A stretch of 64,000 nucleotides of DNA from Serratia odorifera (lineage in GTDB: Bacteria; Pseudomonadota; Gammaproteobacteria; Enterobacterales; Enterobacteriaceae): NCBI RefSeq assembly GCF_900635445.1, contig NZ_LR134117.1, positions 434,001-498,000 on the forward strand, given 5' to 3'. The position numbers and the translations under genes were made by a program. Under the pieces are notes generated by a model. It saw nothing but the letters and a program-made list of their open reading frames with translations. It was not told the origin of the DNA and searched no databases. Of the stretch, positions 33,748 through 42,949 are shown piece by piece (position 1 is the stretch's first letter; each line of letters starts with the position of its first letter).

Positions 33748-35001
33748 TTAGCTACGCACCAGATCGTCGCCATAACCAATCCATTTATAGGTGGTCAGCG
33801 CATCCAGGCCCATCGGGCCGCGTGCGTGCAGTTTCTGCGTACTCACCGCCACTTCTGCGCCCAGGCCAAACTGGCCACCGTCGGTGAAGCGCGTGCTGGC
33901 GTTGACGTACACCGCCGAGGAATCCACCGCACGAACGAAGTACTCGGCGTTGCTCAATGAACGCGTCAGGATAGCGTCAGAGTGGCTGGTGCCGTGGGTA
34001 CGAATATGATCGATGGCCTGATCGACATCGTCCACCAGCGTCACGTTCAGATCCAGCGACAGCCATTCATCGTCGTAATTCTCCGCCGCGACGGCCACCA
34101 CCTTGGCTGGCCCGGCCTGCAACAACGGCATGGCGTTATCACTGGCATGCAGGGTCACGCCGCACTCGGCCATCCGCGCGCTCAGCGCCGGCAGGAAACT
34201 GTCGGCAATGGCGCGATTAACCAGCAACGTCTCCACCGAGTTACAGGCGCTCGGCCGCTGGATTTTGGCGTTTTCGATCACCGTCAACGCCTTGTCATAA
34301 TCCACGTTGTCGTCAACATAGATATGGCATACGCCGATACCACCGGTAATGACCGGGATGGTGGACTGTTCACGGCACAGTTTGTGCAGGCCGGCGCCGC
34401 CACGCGGGATCAGCATATCGACGTAGCGGTCAAGCCGCAGCAGTTCGTTCACCAGCGCCCGGTCAGGGCTATCAATCGCCTGTACCGCAGCTGCCGGCAG
34501 GCCGCACTGTTCCAACGCCTGCTGAATCACCTTCACCGTCGCCTGATTGGTGTGGTGCGTCTCTTTGCCGCCGCGCAGGATCGCTGCATTACCGGTTTTC
34601 AGGCACAGGCTGGCGACGTCGATGGTGACGTTCGGCCGCGCTTCATAAATCACGCCAATCACGCCCAACGGCACACGGCGGCGTTCCAGCTTCAGGCCAC
34701 TGTCCAGCAAGCTACCGTCCAGCACGTGGCCGACCGGGTCACTCAGGCGACAGACCTGACGCACGTCGTTGGCAATCGCCGTCAGGCGCGCCGGGGTCAA
34801 CAGCAGGCGGTCAAGCAGCGCTTCGCTCATGCCGCTGGCGCGTGCTTGCGCCATATCCTGTTGATTGGCCTTTAAAATCGCTTCGCCGTTGGCTTCCAGC
34901 ATGTCGGCCATCACCGCCAACACCTGATTCTTTTTCGCCGTGCTCAACACCGCCAGCTGCCAGGAAGCCCGCTTGGCGGCCTTCCCCATCTGCTCTAGCA
35001 T
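33748..35001 (-). CDS. proA: Gamma-glutamyl phosphate reductase
   Basis: A 417-residue NADPH-dependent reductase that converts gamma-glutamyl phosphate to glutamate semialdehyde, step 2 of proline synthesis. The catalytic Cys lies in RPSACNSVETLLV; the N-terminal VLSTAKKNQVLAVMADMLE and the glycine-rich FGLGAEVAVSTQKLHARGP are ProA signatures. Start at ATG 35001, with AAGGAG upstream; a GTG two codons earlier is less likely. It follows proB by nine bases. Confidence 0.97.
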   Translation of the reverse strand: MLEQMGKAAKRASWQLAVLSTAKKNQVLAVMADMLEANGEAILKANQQDMAQARASGMSEALLDRLLLTPARLTAIANDVRQVCRLSDPVGHVLDGSLLDSGLKLERRRVPLGVIGVIYEARPNVTIDVASLCLKTGNAAILRGGKETHHTNQATVKVIQQALEQCGLPAAAVQAIDSPDRALVNELLRLDRYVDMLIPRGGAGLHKLCREQSTIPVITGGIGVCHIYVDDNVDYDKALTVIENAKIQRPSACNSVETLLVNRAIADSFLPALSARMAECGVTLHASDNAMPLLQAGPAKVVAVAAENYDDEWLSLDLNVTLVDDVDQAIDHIRTHGTSHSDAILTRSLSNAEYFVRAVDSSAVYVNASTRFTDGGQFGLGAEVAVSTQKLHARGPMGLDALTTYKWIGYGDDLVRS

Positions 35002-35010
35002 GCTCACTCC

Positions 35011-36114
35011 TTAACTTACGATCATGTCGTCGCGGTGTACGGCCACCGGGCCGTATTCGTAACCGAGAATCTGGCTGATTTCCTGCGAATGGTGGCCGGC
35101 AATCATGCGCATCGCATCGCTGTTATAACGGCTGACGCCGTGTGCCAGATCGCGCCCAGCCAGATTGCGGATGCGGATCACTTCGCCACGGGAGAAGTCG
35201 CCCTTCACGTCGAGAATGCCCTTGGGCAACAGCGAGCTGCCGCGGGCCATAATGGCGTCGACCGCGCCGTCGTCTACGGTGATTTCACCTGCTGGCGGCG
35301 CGCCGAAGATCCAGCGCTTGCGATTTTCCAGCGGCGTTTCCAACGCGTGGAAACGGGTGCCGACCGGTTTGCCGTCAATCACGTCGCTAACCACGCCGGG
35401 CTTGCTGCCGGCGGCGATGATCACGTCAATACCGGCACGGCACGCTACGTCGGCAGCCTGTAATTTGGTACCCATACCGCCGGTGCCAAGGCCGGAAACG
35501 CTGTCGCCGGCAATGGCGCGCAGCGCATCGTCAATGCCGTGTACTTCACGGATCAGCTCGGCCTGGGGGTTATTACGCGGGTCGGCGGTATACAGCCCTT
35601 GCTGGTCGGTCAGCAACAGCAGTTTATCCGCGCCGGCCAGAATAGCCGCCAGCGCCGACAGGTTATCGTTGTCGCCAACCTTGATTTCAGCGGTGGCAAC
35701 CGCGTCGTTTTCATTGATAATCGGCACGATGCGGTTATCCAGCAACGCCCCCATGGTGTCGCGCGCATTGAGAAAGCGCTCGCGATCTTCCAGATCGGCA
35801 CGCGTCAGCAACATTTGCCCAACGTGAATGCCATAAATGGAAAACAGCTGTTCCCACAGTTGAATCAGGCGACTCTGCCCTACCGCCGCCAATAACTGCT
35901 TGGAGGCAATGGTGGCGGGCAGTTCGGGGTAACCGAGATGTTCACGGCCGGCGGCAATCGCGCCGGAGGTCACGATGACAATGCGGTGTCCCGCCGCATG
36001 TTGCTGTGCGCACTGGCGCACCAGCTCGACAATGTGGGCACGATTCAGACGCAGCGATCCGCCGGTCAACACGCTGGTGCCCAATTTCACAACCAATGTC
36101 TGGCTGCCGTTCAT
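35011..36114 (-). CDS. proB: Glutamate 5-kinase
   Basis: A 367-residue ATP-dependent kinase for the first step of proline synthesis. The amino acid kinase domain (VVKLGTSVLTGG, VTSGAIAAGREHLG, IINENDAVAT, GTGGMGTKLQAAD) is followed by a C-terminal PUA domain (SLLPKGILDVKGDFSRGEVI). The enzyme is normally feedback-inhibited by proline. Start at 36114, at the end of the initial hydrophobic-lacking leader; upstream frame to 36228 is not conserved. Confidence 0.97.
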   Translation of the reverse strand: MNGSQTLVVKLGTSVLTGGSLRLNRAHIVELVRQCAQQHAAGHRIVIVTSGAIAAGREHLGYPELPATIASKQLLAAVGQSRLIQLWEQLFSIYGIHVGQMLLTRADLEDRERFLNARDTMGALLDNRIVPIINENDAVATAEIKVGDNDNLSALAAILAGADKLLLLTDQQGLYTADPRNNPQAELIREVHGIDDALRAIAGDSVSGLGTGGMGTKLQAADVACRAGIDVIIAAGSKPGVVSDVIDGKPVGTRFHALETPLENRKRWIFGAPPAGEITVDDGAVDAIMARGSSLLPKGILDVKGDFSRGEVIRIRNLAGRDLAHGVSRYNSDAMRMIAGHHSQEISQILGYEYGPVAVHRDDMIVS

Positions 36115-36224
36115 AATTATTCGCCGTTGAAAGAAGAAGAAATGCAAAGGACGTTGTAACAGGAGAGACGCGTTATGCCAACAGGCACAACGCGAATTCA
36201 ACTCAAATGTCCGCAGAAATTGAC

Positions 36225-36626
36225 TCAAGCAGAGAGTTTGATGGGGTGCTCTTTGAAATCATCCGCCGGTTCCAGCGTCAGATTCATGGTGGCCAACAGT
36301 TCGCCGAGACGCTGATGGAAATCACGCAGCGTGGTTTCCAGCTTGTCATTTACTTCAGCGTCTTTAATCTTTTCGGCTTTCCATACGCCTTCTTTGTCGA
36401 ACAGTCCGAACTGATAAGCGTAGGTAAAACGCGACGCTTCTGCCCGCAGCTCCATCCACCAGCCCCAGAACTCACGCTTCTCTGGCGCAGGCTTCACGTT
36501 GACGCAGACCGCAAGACAATCAAAGAAAAACCGGTCGTTCTCACATTGCCCTTCACGCAGGTACGGCCCTAAGCTGGCAAACTTTTTCATTAGTCGGCTT
36601 TTAGGGTGACCACTCGGTAATGTCAT
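36225..36626 (-). CDS. crl: Sigma-S-binding protein Crl
   Basis: A 133-residue protein that binds RpoS and helps it assemble with core RNA polymerase. MTLPSGHPKSRLMKKFASLG at the start and REFWGWWMELRAEASRFTY in the middle match enterobacterial Crl closely. In E. coli phoE lies between crl and proB; here there is none. Confidence 0.96.
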   Translation of the reverse strand: MTLPSGHPKSRLMKKFASLGPYLREGQCENDRFFFDCLAVCVNVKPAPEKREFWGWWMELRAEASRFTYAYQFGLFDKEGVWKAEKIKDAEVNDKLETTLRDFHQRLGELLATMNLTLEPADDFKEHPIKLSA

Positions 36627-36686
36627 GCTTCAACCTCCTCAATGTAGACCACTCTTTTTAACAAACTGTTAAAATTTAGCAACTAA

Positions 36687-37934
36687 TTAACGCATTTTAT
36701 CGCTCAGCCACCCGCTAATCTGCAATAGCGCCTGGTGGAAACTCCGGTACACCGGGCTGCGCGGAATAGCCAAAAGTTTGCCATCCAGTGAGGAGGAGAC
36801 GATCAGCTGCGACTCTTCCTTCGGACTGAGCGCATCCTGTTGCCAATATCCGGCCAGCATCGGCGTTGGGCAGCGGCGGCCAAGCAAGCCTTGCATTTTC
36901 AGCGAATAACGGTTCAGTTCCATTTTCAGCGCCTGATCGGAGGCCGCAGCCATCCCCATACGGCTGGCCAACACATCCATATACATATCCGGCACCCGCT
37001 GCTGGTTACGCGCTTCATACAAAATACTGTGCACCACCGGGCCGAGGCAGGCAACGCCGCGCAGCCGATGCGGCTCCAGATACGCCAACCGCACCGCGAC
37101 ATTGGCACCAAACCGGAAGCCAAAGGCGCTAACGCGTTGATGATCGATCCACGCCACCGAAGGCAGTTGCCTGAGCACCTGTTGATGCAAAAAACTGGAA
37201 TCCTGCGTCAACTTCCACTTGGACGAGGCACCTATCGACGGCATATCAATCGTTAACATGGCAATGCCGCGCGGCGCCAGATAATCGCTGAACAGGCGGT
37301 GATAATCGGTTTGCAAGGTGTCGAGGCTGCCGCACATCAGTACCGTTGGGAACGGCGCCTTGCCGTTGTCCGGCATATGCAGAAAGCCGGTAATCGGGCT
37401 GCCACCTTCAATATTGAACGACAGCTCCTTCAGTTGATACGGCAGCAGCAGCGCGGCTTCTTCGTAGGCGCGATTGGACAGCACCTCCGCCTGCTCGGCC
37501 AGTTCATCTCCCTTCAGGTGCGGATAGCCGGCGATGCTGTAAAAATTGGCGGCGTTCAGCCAATACTGGCCGCCCAACAGCGGGTCCTGCTGTTCAACGG
37601 CCCGTTGCTGCCACTGCATCCCCTGGTGCACCCATTCATAAATCCAGTTGCCGTTACGGTAACCGACCACGGTATCCAGCAGCTGTGAGTCGCTATGCTC
37701 GGCGTCGGACGCCGCAATGCGCGACAGCACTTCAACGATCTCCAGCGCATCAACTCCGCGCCAGGTCCATAACAGTTGGTTGAGCATCCGATACCAGTTG
37801 TTGGCAGTGTCACCCTCCAGCGGGGTATGCAGGCTGGCCGCTTTGGCGTGATGCGCGCGCTGGATCAGCGTCGATGTCTCGCGGTGCTTGAATGAAGGTT
37901 TGAATAGAATTTCAGAAAGGTTGGCTTGTGCCAT
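36687..37934 (-). CDS. frsA: Fermentation-respiration switch protein FrsA (esterase-like)
   Basis: A 415-residue alpha/beta-hydrolase-fold protein that in E. coli binds dephosphorylated EIIA-Glc. MAQANLSEILFKPSFKHRET at the start, FPTVLMCGSLDTLQTDY and VSAFGFRFGANVAVRLAYL in the hydrolase core, and the C-terminal FHQALLQISGWLSDKM mark the family. Start at 37934; the 13 preceding codons are not conserved. Confidence 0.95.
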   Translation of the reverse strand: MAQANLSEILFKPSFKHRETSTLIQRAHHAKAASLHTPLEGDTANNWYRMLNQLLWTWRGVDALEIVEVLSRIAASDAEHSDSQLLDTVVGYRNGNWIYEWVHQGMQWQQRAVEQQDPLLGGQYWLNAANFYSIAGYPHLKGDELAEQAEVLSNRAYEEAALLLPYQLKELSFNIEGGSPITGFLHMPDNGKAPFPTVLMCGSLDTLQTDYHRLFSDYLAPRGIAMLTIDMPSIGASSKWKLTQDSSFLHQQVLRQLPSVAWIDHQRVSAFGFRFGANVAVRLAYLEPHRLRGVACLGPVVHSILYEARNQQRVPDMYMDVLASRMGMAAASDQALKMELNRYSLKMQGLLGRRCPTPMLAGYWQQDALSPKEESQLIVSSSLDGKLLAIPRSPVYRSFHQALLQISGWLSDKMR

Positions 37935-38077
37935 GGTAACAACAGCCTCCGTAAAGCTGGTCGTAGGCTGCAAAAAGCCTACTTAACGGAAGGTAGTGTA
38001 CCTAACTCTGCGGCGAGAAACCAAAATATCCCGGACGATAGCGGGGAATTTACAGAAGATGACCGATAGTGAATATA

Positions 38078-38104
38078 ACAACGCCCGGCATAACCGGGCG
38101 TTGT
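38078..38104. terminator. Hairpin downstream of gpt
   Basis: Perfect 11-bp arms ACAACGCCCGG and CCGGGCGTTGT around a CATAA loop. Located 80 bases after the gpt stop on the minus strand. T run weak (TATATT). Confidence 0.55.
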
Positions 38105-38184
38105 AACAGGCGAAATACGCCTCTGCGCTATCGTTGCCGTCAATCGCTACAGGCGGGTCAACGCGGCGCGTCTTGTCGAGGGGA

Positions 38185-38643
38185 TTAACGGCCGCCGATC
38201 GGTGGCACGAAGCTCACCGCCATGTCCCACGGCTGCTCGATCCAGGTATCCTGCGGGATATCGACCACATAGTCGTCCACCAGCGGGCGACCGGCAGGTT
38301 TGGCGAAGATGGTGACAAAGTGGGCTTTCGGGTACATTTCGCGGATGGCTTTGGCCGTGCCGCCGGTATCCACCAGATCGTCTACCACGATAAAGCCTTC
38401 ACCGTCGCCTTCGGCACGTTTGAGCACCTTCATTTCGCGCTGGTTGTCATGGTCATAGCTGGAAATGCAGACGGTATCGACGTGGCGAATACCCAATTCG
38501 CGCGCCAACAGTGCCGCTGGCACCAGGCCGCCGCGGCTTACCGCGATGATGCCGGTCCATTTATCGGCAGGCAGCAGGCGATGCGCCAGTTTGCGCGCTT
38601 GCATTTGCAACATATCCCAGGTAACAACGTATTTTTCGCTCAT
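38185..38643 (-). CDS. gpt: Xanthine-guanine phosphoribosyltransferase
   Basis: A 152-residue purine salvage enzyme that makes XMP/GMP from xanthine or guanine with PRPP. The PRPP-binding motif GFIVVDDLVDTGGTA and the N-terminal VSRGGLVPAALLARELGI are diagnostic. Full family length. Confidence 0.97.
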   Translation of the reverse strand: MSEKYVVTWDMLQMQARKLAHRLLPADKWTGIIAVSRGGLVPAALLARELGIRHVDTVCISSYDHDNQREMKVLKRAEGDGEGFIVVDDLVDTGGTAKAIREMYPKAHFVTIFAKPAGRPLVDDYVVDIPQDTWIEQPWDMAVSFVPPIGGR

Positions 38644-38979
38644 AGAATGGTGTCCCAGCCAACATTGAAGTGGCTTACTCAGTGATCAGGGGAAAAAAGG
38701 TTGCGCGAGATTATAGAGACTGGTTGCGATGAATACCAGTTGAACCGAGGAATTGATGCGGATTTCCTTGCGGACAAACGCAGGTGAATGATGCTGCCAA
38801 GCGCCTGCCTCACCGGCCAAACACCAGCGTTACCGCAAATAAACAGCGCAATGCGGTACGCGCACCCGGTAAAAGAAAGTGATATTCTCTGCCTATCGTG
38901 CCGAAGACGCACAGATACCCATTAACCTAACCGCACGGCATTGCCGCCACCTGACGTATGCCGTAACAGGAGACTTAAC
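38644..38979. other. Divergent promoter region gpt/pepD
   Basis: 336 bases between divergent genes. It contains the promoters of both; I see no gene, palindrome or riboswitch that I can name. Confidence 0.5.
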
Positions 38980-40440
38980 GTGTCTGAACTGTCTCAACTT
39001 TCACCACAGCCGCTGTGGGATATTTTTGCCAAAATCTGCTCTATTCCTCACCCGTCCTACCATGAAGAACAGCTGGCACAGCACATCCTCTCATGGGCAA
39101 AAGAAAAAAACCTGCACGCCGAACGCGATGCCGTTGGCAACATTCTGCTACGCAAGCCGGCCACCAAAGGCATGGAAAATCGCAAGCCGGTCGCCTTGCA
39201 GGCGCACCTGGACATGGTGCCGCAGAAAAACAACGATACGCAGCACGACTTCACCAAAGATCCGATTCAACCGTACATTGACGGCGAATGGATCAAGGCT
39301 CGCGGCACCACGCTGGGCGCCGACAACGGCATCGGCATGGCCTCGGCACTGGCGGTGCTGGCAGATGACAGCGTTGAGCACGGCCCGCTGGAAGTGTTGC
39401 TGACCATGACCGAAGAAGCCGGCATGGACGGCGCCTTTGGTCTGCAACCCAACTGGCTGCAGGCGGAGATCCTGATCAACACCGACTCCGAGGAAGAAGG
39501 CGAAATCTATATGGGTTGCGCCGGTGGTATTGACTTCATCACTACCCTGCCCCTGCAACGCGAAGCGCTGCCAGCCGGTTACCAAACGCTGAAGCTGACC
39601 CTCAAAGGGTTGAAAGGCGGCCATTCCGGTGCCGATATCCATCTGGGGCTGGGTAACGCCAACAAACTGCTGGCACGCTTCCTGTTTGATCATGCACCGC
39701 AGCTGAACCTGCGCCTGCTGGAACTGAACGGCGGCACGCTGCGCAACGCCATTCCACGTGAAGCCTTTGCCTGCGTGGCAGTACCGGCCGATCGGGTTGA
39801 CCAACTGAAAGCGCTGAGCCAGGCGTTCCTGGCAACGCTGCAAAACGAGCTGTCCGCCAAGGAAAAGAACATTACCGTGTTGCTGGAGCCAACCACCAGC
39901 GCATTGCAAGCGTTGAACGCTGACAGCCAGCACCGTTTCCTGGCGCTGCTCAACGGTACGCCAAACGGCGTGATCCGCATGAGCGACGCGGTGAAAGGCG
40001 TGGTTGAAACCTCACTCAACCTCGGCGTAGTCACCACCGGAGAACAGGAAGCGGAAATCATCTGCCTGATTCGTTCACTGATCGACAGCGGCAAGGATTA
40101 TGTGGTCGGTATGCTGACCGCGCTGGGCCAACTGGCAGGTGCCAACGTGGCACCAAAGGGCGGTTACCCGGGCTGGCAGCCGGATGCGGACTCACCGGTA
40201 ATGCATCTGGTGCGCGAACTGTATCAGCAGCTGTTCAACAAGACGCCGAACATTATGGTGATCCACGCCGGTCTGGAATGCGGTCTGTTCAAGAAGCCTT
40301 ATCCGCAGATGGATATGGTTTCCATCGGACCAACCATCACCGGGCCGCACTCGCCGGATGAGCAAGTGCACATCGGCAGCGTCGGCCTGTACTGGCAGTT
40401 GCTGACCCAGTTGCTGAAAGCGATCCCCGAACGCGGTTAA
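38980..40440 (+). CDS. pepD: Aminoacyl-histidine dipeptidase (peptidase D)
   Basis: A 486-residue M20C zinc dipeptidase that cleaves Xaa-His and other dipeptides. Metal-ligand motifs: LQAHLDMVPQKN, GADNGIGMASALAVLADD, TMTEEAGMDGA and NTDSEEEGEIYMGCAGG. GTG start at 38980 with AGGAGA 6 bases upstream; the longer ATG frame at 38941 has no such site. Divergent from gpt, as in E. coli. Confidence 0.97.
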   Translation: MSELSQLSPQPLWDIFAKICSIPHPSYHEEQLAQHILSWAKEKNLHAERDAVGNILLRKPATKGMENRKPVALQAHLDMVPQKNNDTQHDFTKDPIQPYIDGEWIKARGTTLGADNGIGMASALAVLADDSVEHGPLEVLLTMTEEAGMDGAFGLQPNWLQAEILINTDSEEEGEIYMGCAGGIDFITTLPLQREALPAGYQTLKLTLKGLKGGHSGADIHLGLGNANKLLARFLFDHAPQLNLRLLELNGGTLRNAIPREAFACVAVPADRVDQLKALSQAFLATLQNELSAKEKNITVLLEPTTSALQALNADSQHRFLALLNGTPNGVIRMSDAVKGVVETSLNLGVVTTGEQEAEIICLIRSLIDSGKDYVVGMLTALGQLAGANVAPKGGYPGWQPDADSPVMHLVRELYQQLFNKTPNIMVIHAGLECGLFKKPYPQMDMVSIGPTITGPHSPDEQVHIGSVGLYWQLLTQLLKAIPERG

Positions 40441-40523
40441 TGCCAACGACGGCCATGGTCGACGCAGACAGCAGGCGTCGGCCATGGGCTTTGGCGGCAA
40501 CCATCGCCGGGTTCGCCCGGCCG

Positions 40524-41588
40524 CTACGCGTCCCACGGCAGCAGCAGCTGCCGCTCCAGCTGCGGATCGAGCAGCGTCACATGCAGCCCCACCAGGCGCA
40601 CGCCACGCCCCTCGCGCCGCTCACACCATACCTGCTTTGCCACCGCCAGCAAATCTGCCTGATTTAATACCGGCCACAGGTGTTCCTGGGTAGTGAGCTG
40701 GAAATCCTGAAACTTCAGCTTTACCCCTTGACGCGCGATATGCAAATCGGGTTTCACCTTGCGTAGGCGCATTTCCAGTTCTGGATACAGCTTATCGACA
40801 ATCAGCTGCTCACAATCTTGCCAATCATGAATATCTGCCGCCAAGGTTCGTTCTACGCCAACCGATTTACGCAGGCGCTCCGGTGAAACGCTGCGTTCGT
40901 CGATCCCCTGGCAGCGTTCCCATAATACGCGGCCAAATTTGCCGAAACGCTTTAACAGCGCCGCAAGGTCGTAGCGCTGCACGTCGGCGCAGGTGAGTAA
41001 CCCGACTTCCTCCAGGCGCTTAGCCGTTACTTTCCCGACGCCGGGGATCTTGCTCAGCGGCAGCTGTTGCAAAAAAGCCGGCACCTGCGCTGGCGTAATC
41101 ACGTATTGGCCATTGGGTTTGTTCAGTTCCGACGCGATCTTGGCAAGGAATTTGATTGGCGCAATGCCGGCGGAAGCGGTGAGCTGCAATTCGTCAAAAA
41201 TGGCCTGACGAATATGCTCGGCTATCAAGGTTGCCGAGCCGTTGCAGCGTGGGCTATCCGTCACGTCGAGGTAGGCCTCATCCAGCGACAGCGGTTCGAT
41301 TAATGACGTATAACGCGCAAAAATTTCGCGAATATGCTGTGAGGCTTCTTTATAAGCCGCCATGCGGCCGGGCAACAAGGTTAAATGCGGGCAGAGTTTC
41401 AAGGCCATGGCGCTGGACATGGCGCTGTGCACGCCAAAACGGCGTGCCGGGTAGTTGGCGGTGCTGATCACCCCGCGCCGATCGGCACTGCCGCCGATCG
41501 CCAGCGGTATATCGCGCAGACTGGGATTGTCGCGCATTTCTACCGCGGCAAAGAAGCAGTCCATATCGACATGAATGATTTTACGCAT
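40524..41588 (-). CDS. dinB: DNA polymerase IV (DinB)
   Basis: A 354-residue Y-family translesion polymerase, with MRKIIHVDMDCFFAAVEMRD (catalytic Asp), SLDEAYLDVT (catalytic Asp-Glu), the helix-hairpin-helix IPGVGKVTAKRLEEVG and the little-finger domain. The C-terminal QLERQLLLPWDA probably holds the beta-clamp binding peptide (QLLLPW). A perfect LexA box lies 17 bases upstream, so it is SOS-induced. Confidence 0.96.
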   Translation of the reverse strand: MRKIIHVDMDCFFAAVEMRDNPSLRDIPLAIGGSADRRGVISTANYPARRFGVHSAMSSAMALKLCPHLTLLPGRMAAYKEASQHIREIFARYTSLIEPLSLDEAYLDVTDSPRCNGSATLIAEHIRQAIFDELQLTASAGIAPIKFLAKIASELNKPNGQYVITPAQVPAFLQQLPLSKIPGVGKVTAKRLEEVGLLTCADVQRYDLAALLKRFGKFGRVLWERCQGIDERSVSPERLRKSVGVERTLAADIHDWQDCEQLIVDKLYPELEMRLRKVKPDLHIARQGVKLKFQDFQLTTQEHLWPVLNQADLLAVAKQVWCERREGRGVRLVGLHVTLLDPQLERQLLLPWDA

Positions 41589-41604
41589 GCGCCCTCCAAT
41601 AACA

Positions 41605-41620
41605 CTGTATAAGTATACAG
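41605..41620. promoter_or_regulatory. LexA (SOS) box of dinB
   Basis: CTGTATAAGTATACAG fits CTG-N10-CAG with a near-ideal TATAAGTATA spacer; an extended palindrome immediately upstream of the dinB start. Confidence 0.92.
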
Positions 41621-41782
41621 TCGCAATGGGAAAGCTCAAGTCTGGTTTTAACGTATGTTTTATCGAAAAAGCATCGTTATTTTCTATTTGTTAAAAAAGC
41701 TTAATTTTTCAAGCGTATCATTTCAGGAAATAATCGTTACGCCTCATAAATGACGCTTACCCTACGCACAAGAAGGTGCTCA

Positions 41783-42679
41783 ATGACTACTTTTTCCCGT
41801 TATGTATTGGTTTCGGCATTATCCCTGATCTCCACCCTCGCCAGCGCAGCCAGTGGTCATGCGCCAGCCATCGTTGCCCATCGCGGCGGCACCGCCGATG
41901 CGCCGGAAAATACCCTGGTCGCCATTCGCAGCGCGCTGAAAAACGGCGTCGACGCGGTGTGGATCACGCTGCAACAATCCAAAGACGGCGCGATCGTGCT
42001 GTACCGCCCTTCCGACCTGAGTTCGCTCACGGATAAAACCGGCGCGGTTTCCGCCTATAGCGCAGATGAACTGGCCAAGGTCGATGCCGGCTGGTCGTTT
42101 GGCAAAGACGGTCACCACCCGTTCCGTGGCCAGGGGATCGGCATCCCGCGACTGGACACGGTGCTACAGGAATTCCCGAAAGTGACCTTCTACCTGGACA
42201 TCAAATCTCCCGATGCCGATCCGGCGCAATTTGCCAAAGCACTGCTGGCAACGCTGGAAAAGGCCGAGGCGCTTGACCGTACGCGGGTCTATTCTACCGA
42301 TGCCCGTTACCTGGCGGCCCTGCCGGCGGCGATTAAACGTTTTGAAACCCGCGATGAAACCCGCACATTATTGGCCAACATCACCATGGCGCATCAGTGC
42401 GACATAAAACCGGACGGCAATCAGCCCCGTTGGTATGGGCTGGAATTGAAGCGTGAAGTCGAAGTGGTAGAAAAGTACACTCTGGGCGAGGGCCGCTCCA
42501 AAGCGCTGCTGACCTGGGACAAGGAATCGATCGATTGCTTCCGCTCCAAAGGGCCGGCGCACATCATTCTGTTTGGCATCAATTCCGCGCAGGATTATCA
42601 GCAGGCGCTGGCATTGGGCGTTGATGGCGTGATGGTCAATTCGCCAAAGGATGCCCTGCGTTTTCGCAAGGCGAAATAA
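41783..42679 (+). CDS. Secreted glycerophosphodiester phosphodiesterase-like protein with altered catalytic residues
   Basis: A 298-residue protein with a Sec signal peptide (LVSALSLISTLASAASG) and a GDPD TIM-barrel: AHRGGTADAPENTLVAIRSAL is the classical first motif. The next motif, normally G-(A)-D-x-x-E-x-D-V-x-x-T-x-D-G-x-x-V-x-x-H-D, here reads GVDAVWITLQQSKDGAIVLY: the metal-binding Glu is Ile-like (WIT) and the His-Asp is Tyr-Arg. It may have lost or changed activity. Start at 41783; AAGG lies 7-10 bases upstream. The gene is convergent with nqrM. Confidence 0.75.
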   Translation: MTTFSRYVLVSALSLISTLASAASGHAPAIVAHRGGTADAPENTLVAIRSALKNGVDAVWITLQQSKDGAIVLYRPSDLSSLTDKTGAVSAYSADELAKVDAGWSFGKDGHHPFRGQGIGIPRLDTVLQEFPKVTFYLDIKSPDADPAQFAKALLATLEKAEALDRTRVYSTDARYLAALPAAIKRFETRDETRTLLANITMAHQCDIKPDGNQPRWYGLELKREVEVVEKYTLGEGRSKALLTWDKESIDCFRSKGPAHIILFGINSAQDYQQALALGVDGVMVNSPKDALRFRKAK

Positions 42680-42714
42680 AGCGCGGTTGTCGTGCGCTGC
42701 GTGCAGCGCACGGT

Positions 42715-42942
42715 TTACAGGATGCGGTGTTTTTCCAGTTGCTCGCGGCGCAGCGCTTCTTTCGCCAGGCGTTTTTTACGCGCATCGCACGGCTCCGGGC
42801 AATCGCACACTTTGTCCATGCCCAACGCGGTAATACCGCCGCAACTGCCTTGCAGGCTCTTGCGTTTGAACACGTAACCGAGCGACATGCCGCCGATAAT
42901 CAGCAAAAACAAAATAAAGCTTGCGACAAATACCGTCAGCAT
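42715..42942 (-). CDS. nqrM: Na+-NQR maturation protein NqrM
   Basis: A 75-residue protein of the DUF539 family with one N-terminal membrane helix (VFVASFILFLLIIGGMSLGYVF) and a cysteine motif SCGGITALGMDKVCDCPEPC. NqrM delivers iron to the iron site between NqrD and NqrE. It is the last gene of the nqr operon, seven bases after apbE. Confidence 0.93.
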   Translation of the reverse strand: MLTVFVASFILFLLIIGGMSLGYVFKRKSLQGSCGGITALGMDKVCDCPEPCDARKKRLAKEALRREQLEKHRIL

Positions 42943-42949
42943 GGCGGCC

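Noticed and set aside
33982..34875. Open frame of 297 codons on the plus strand across proA
   Set aside because: Antisense shadow of proA codon bias; no recognisable domain.
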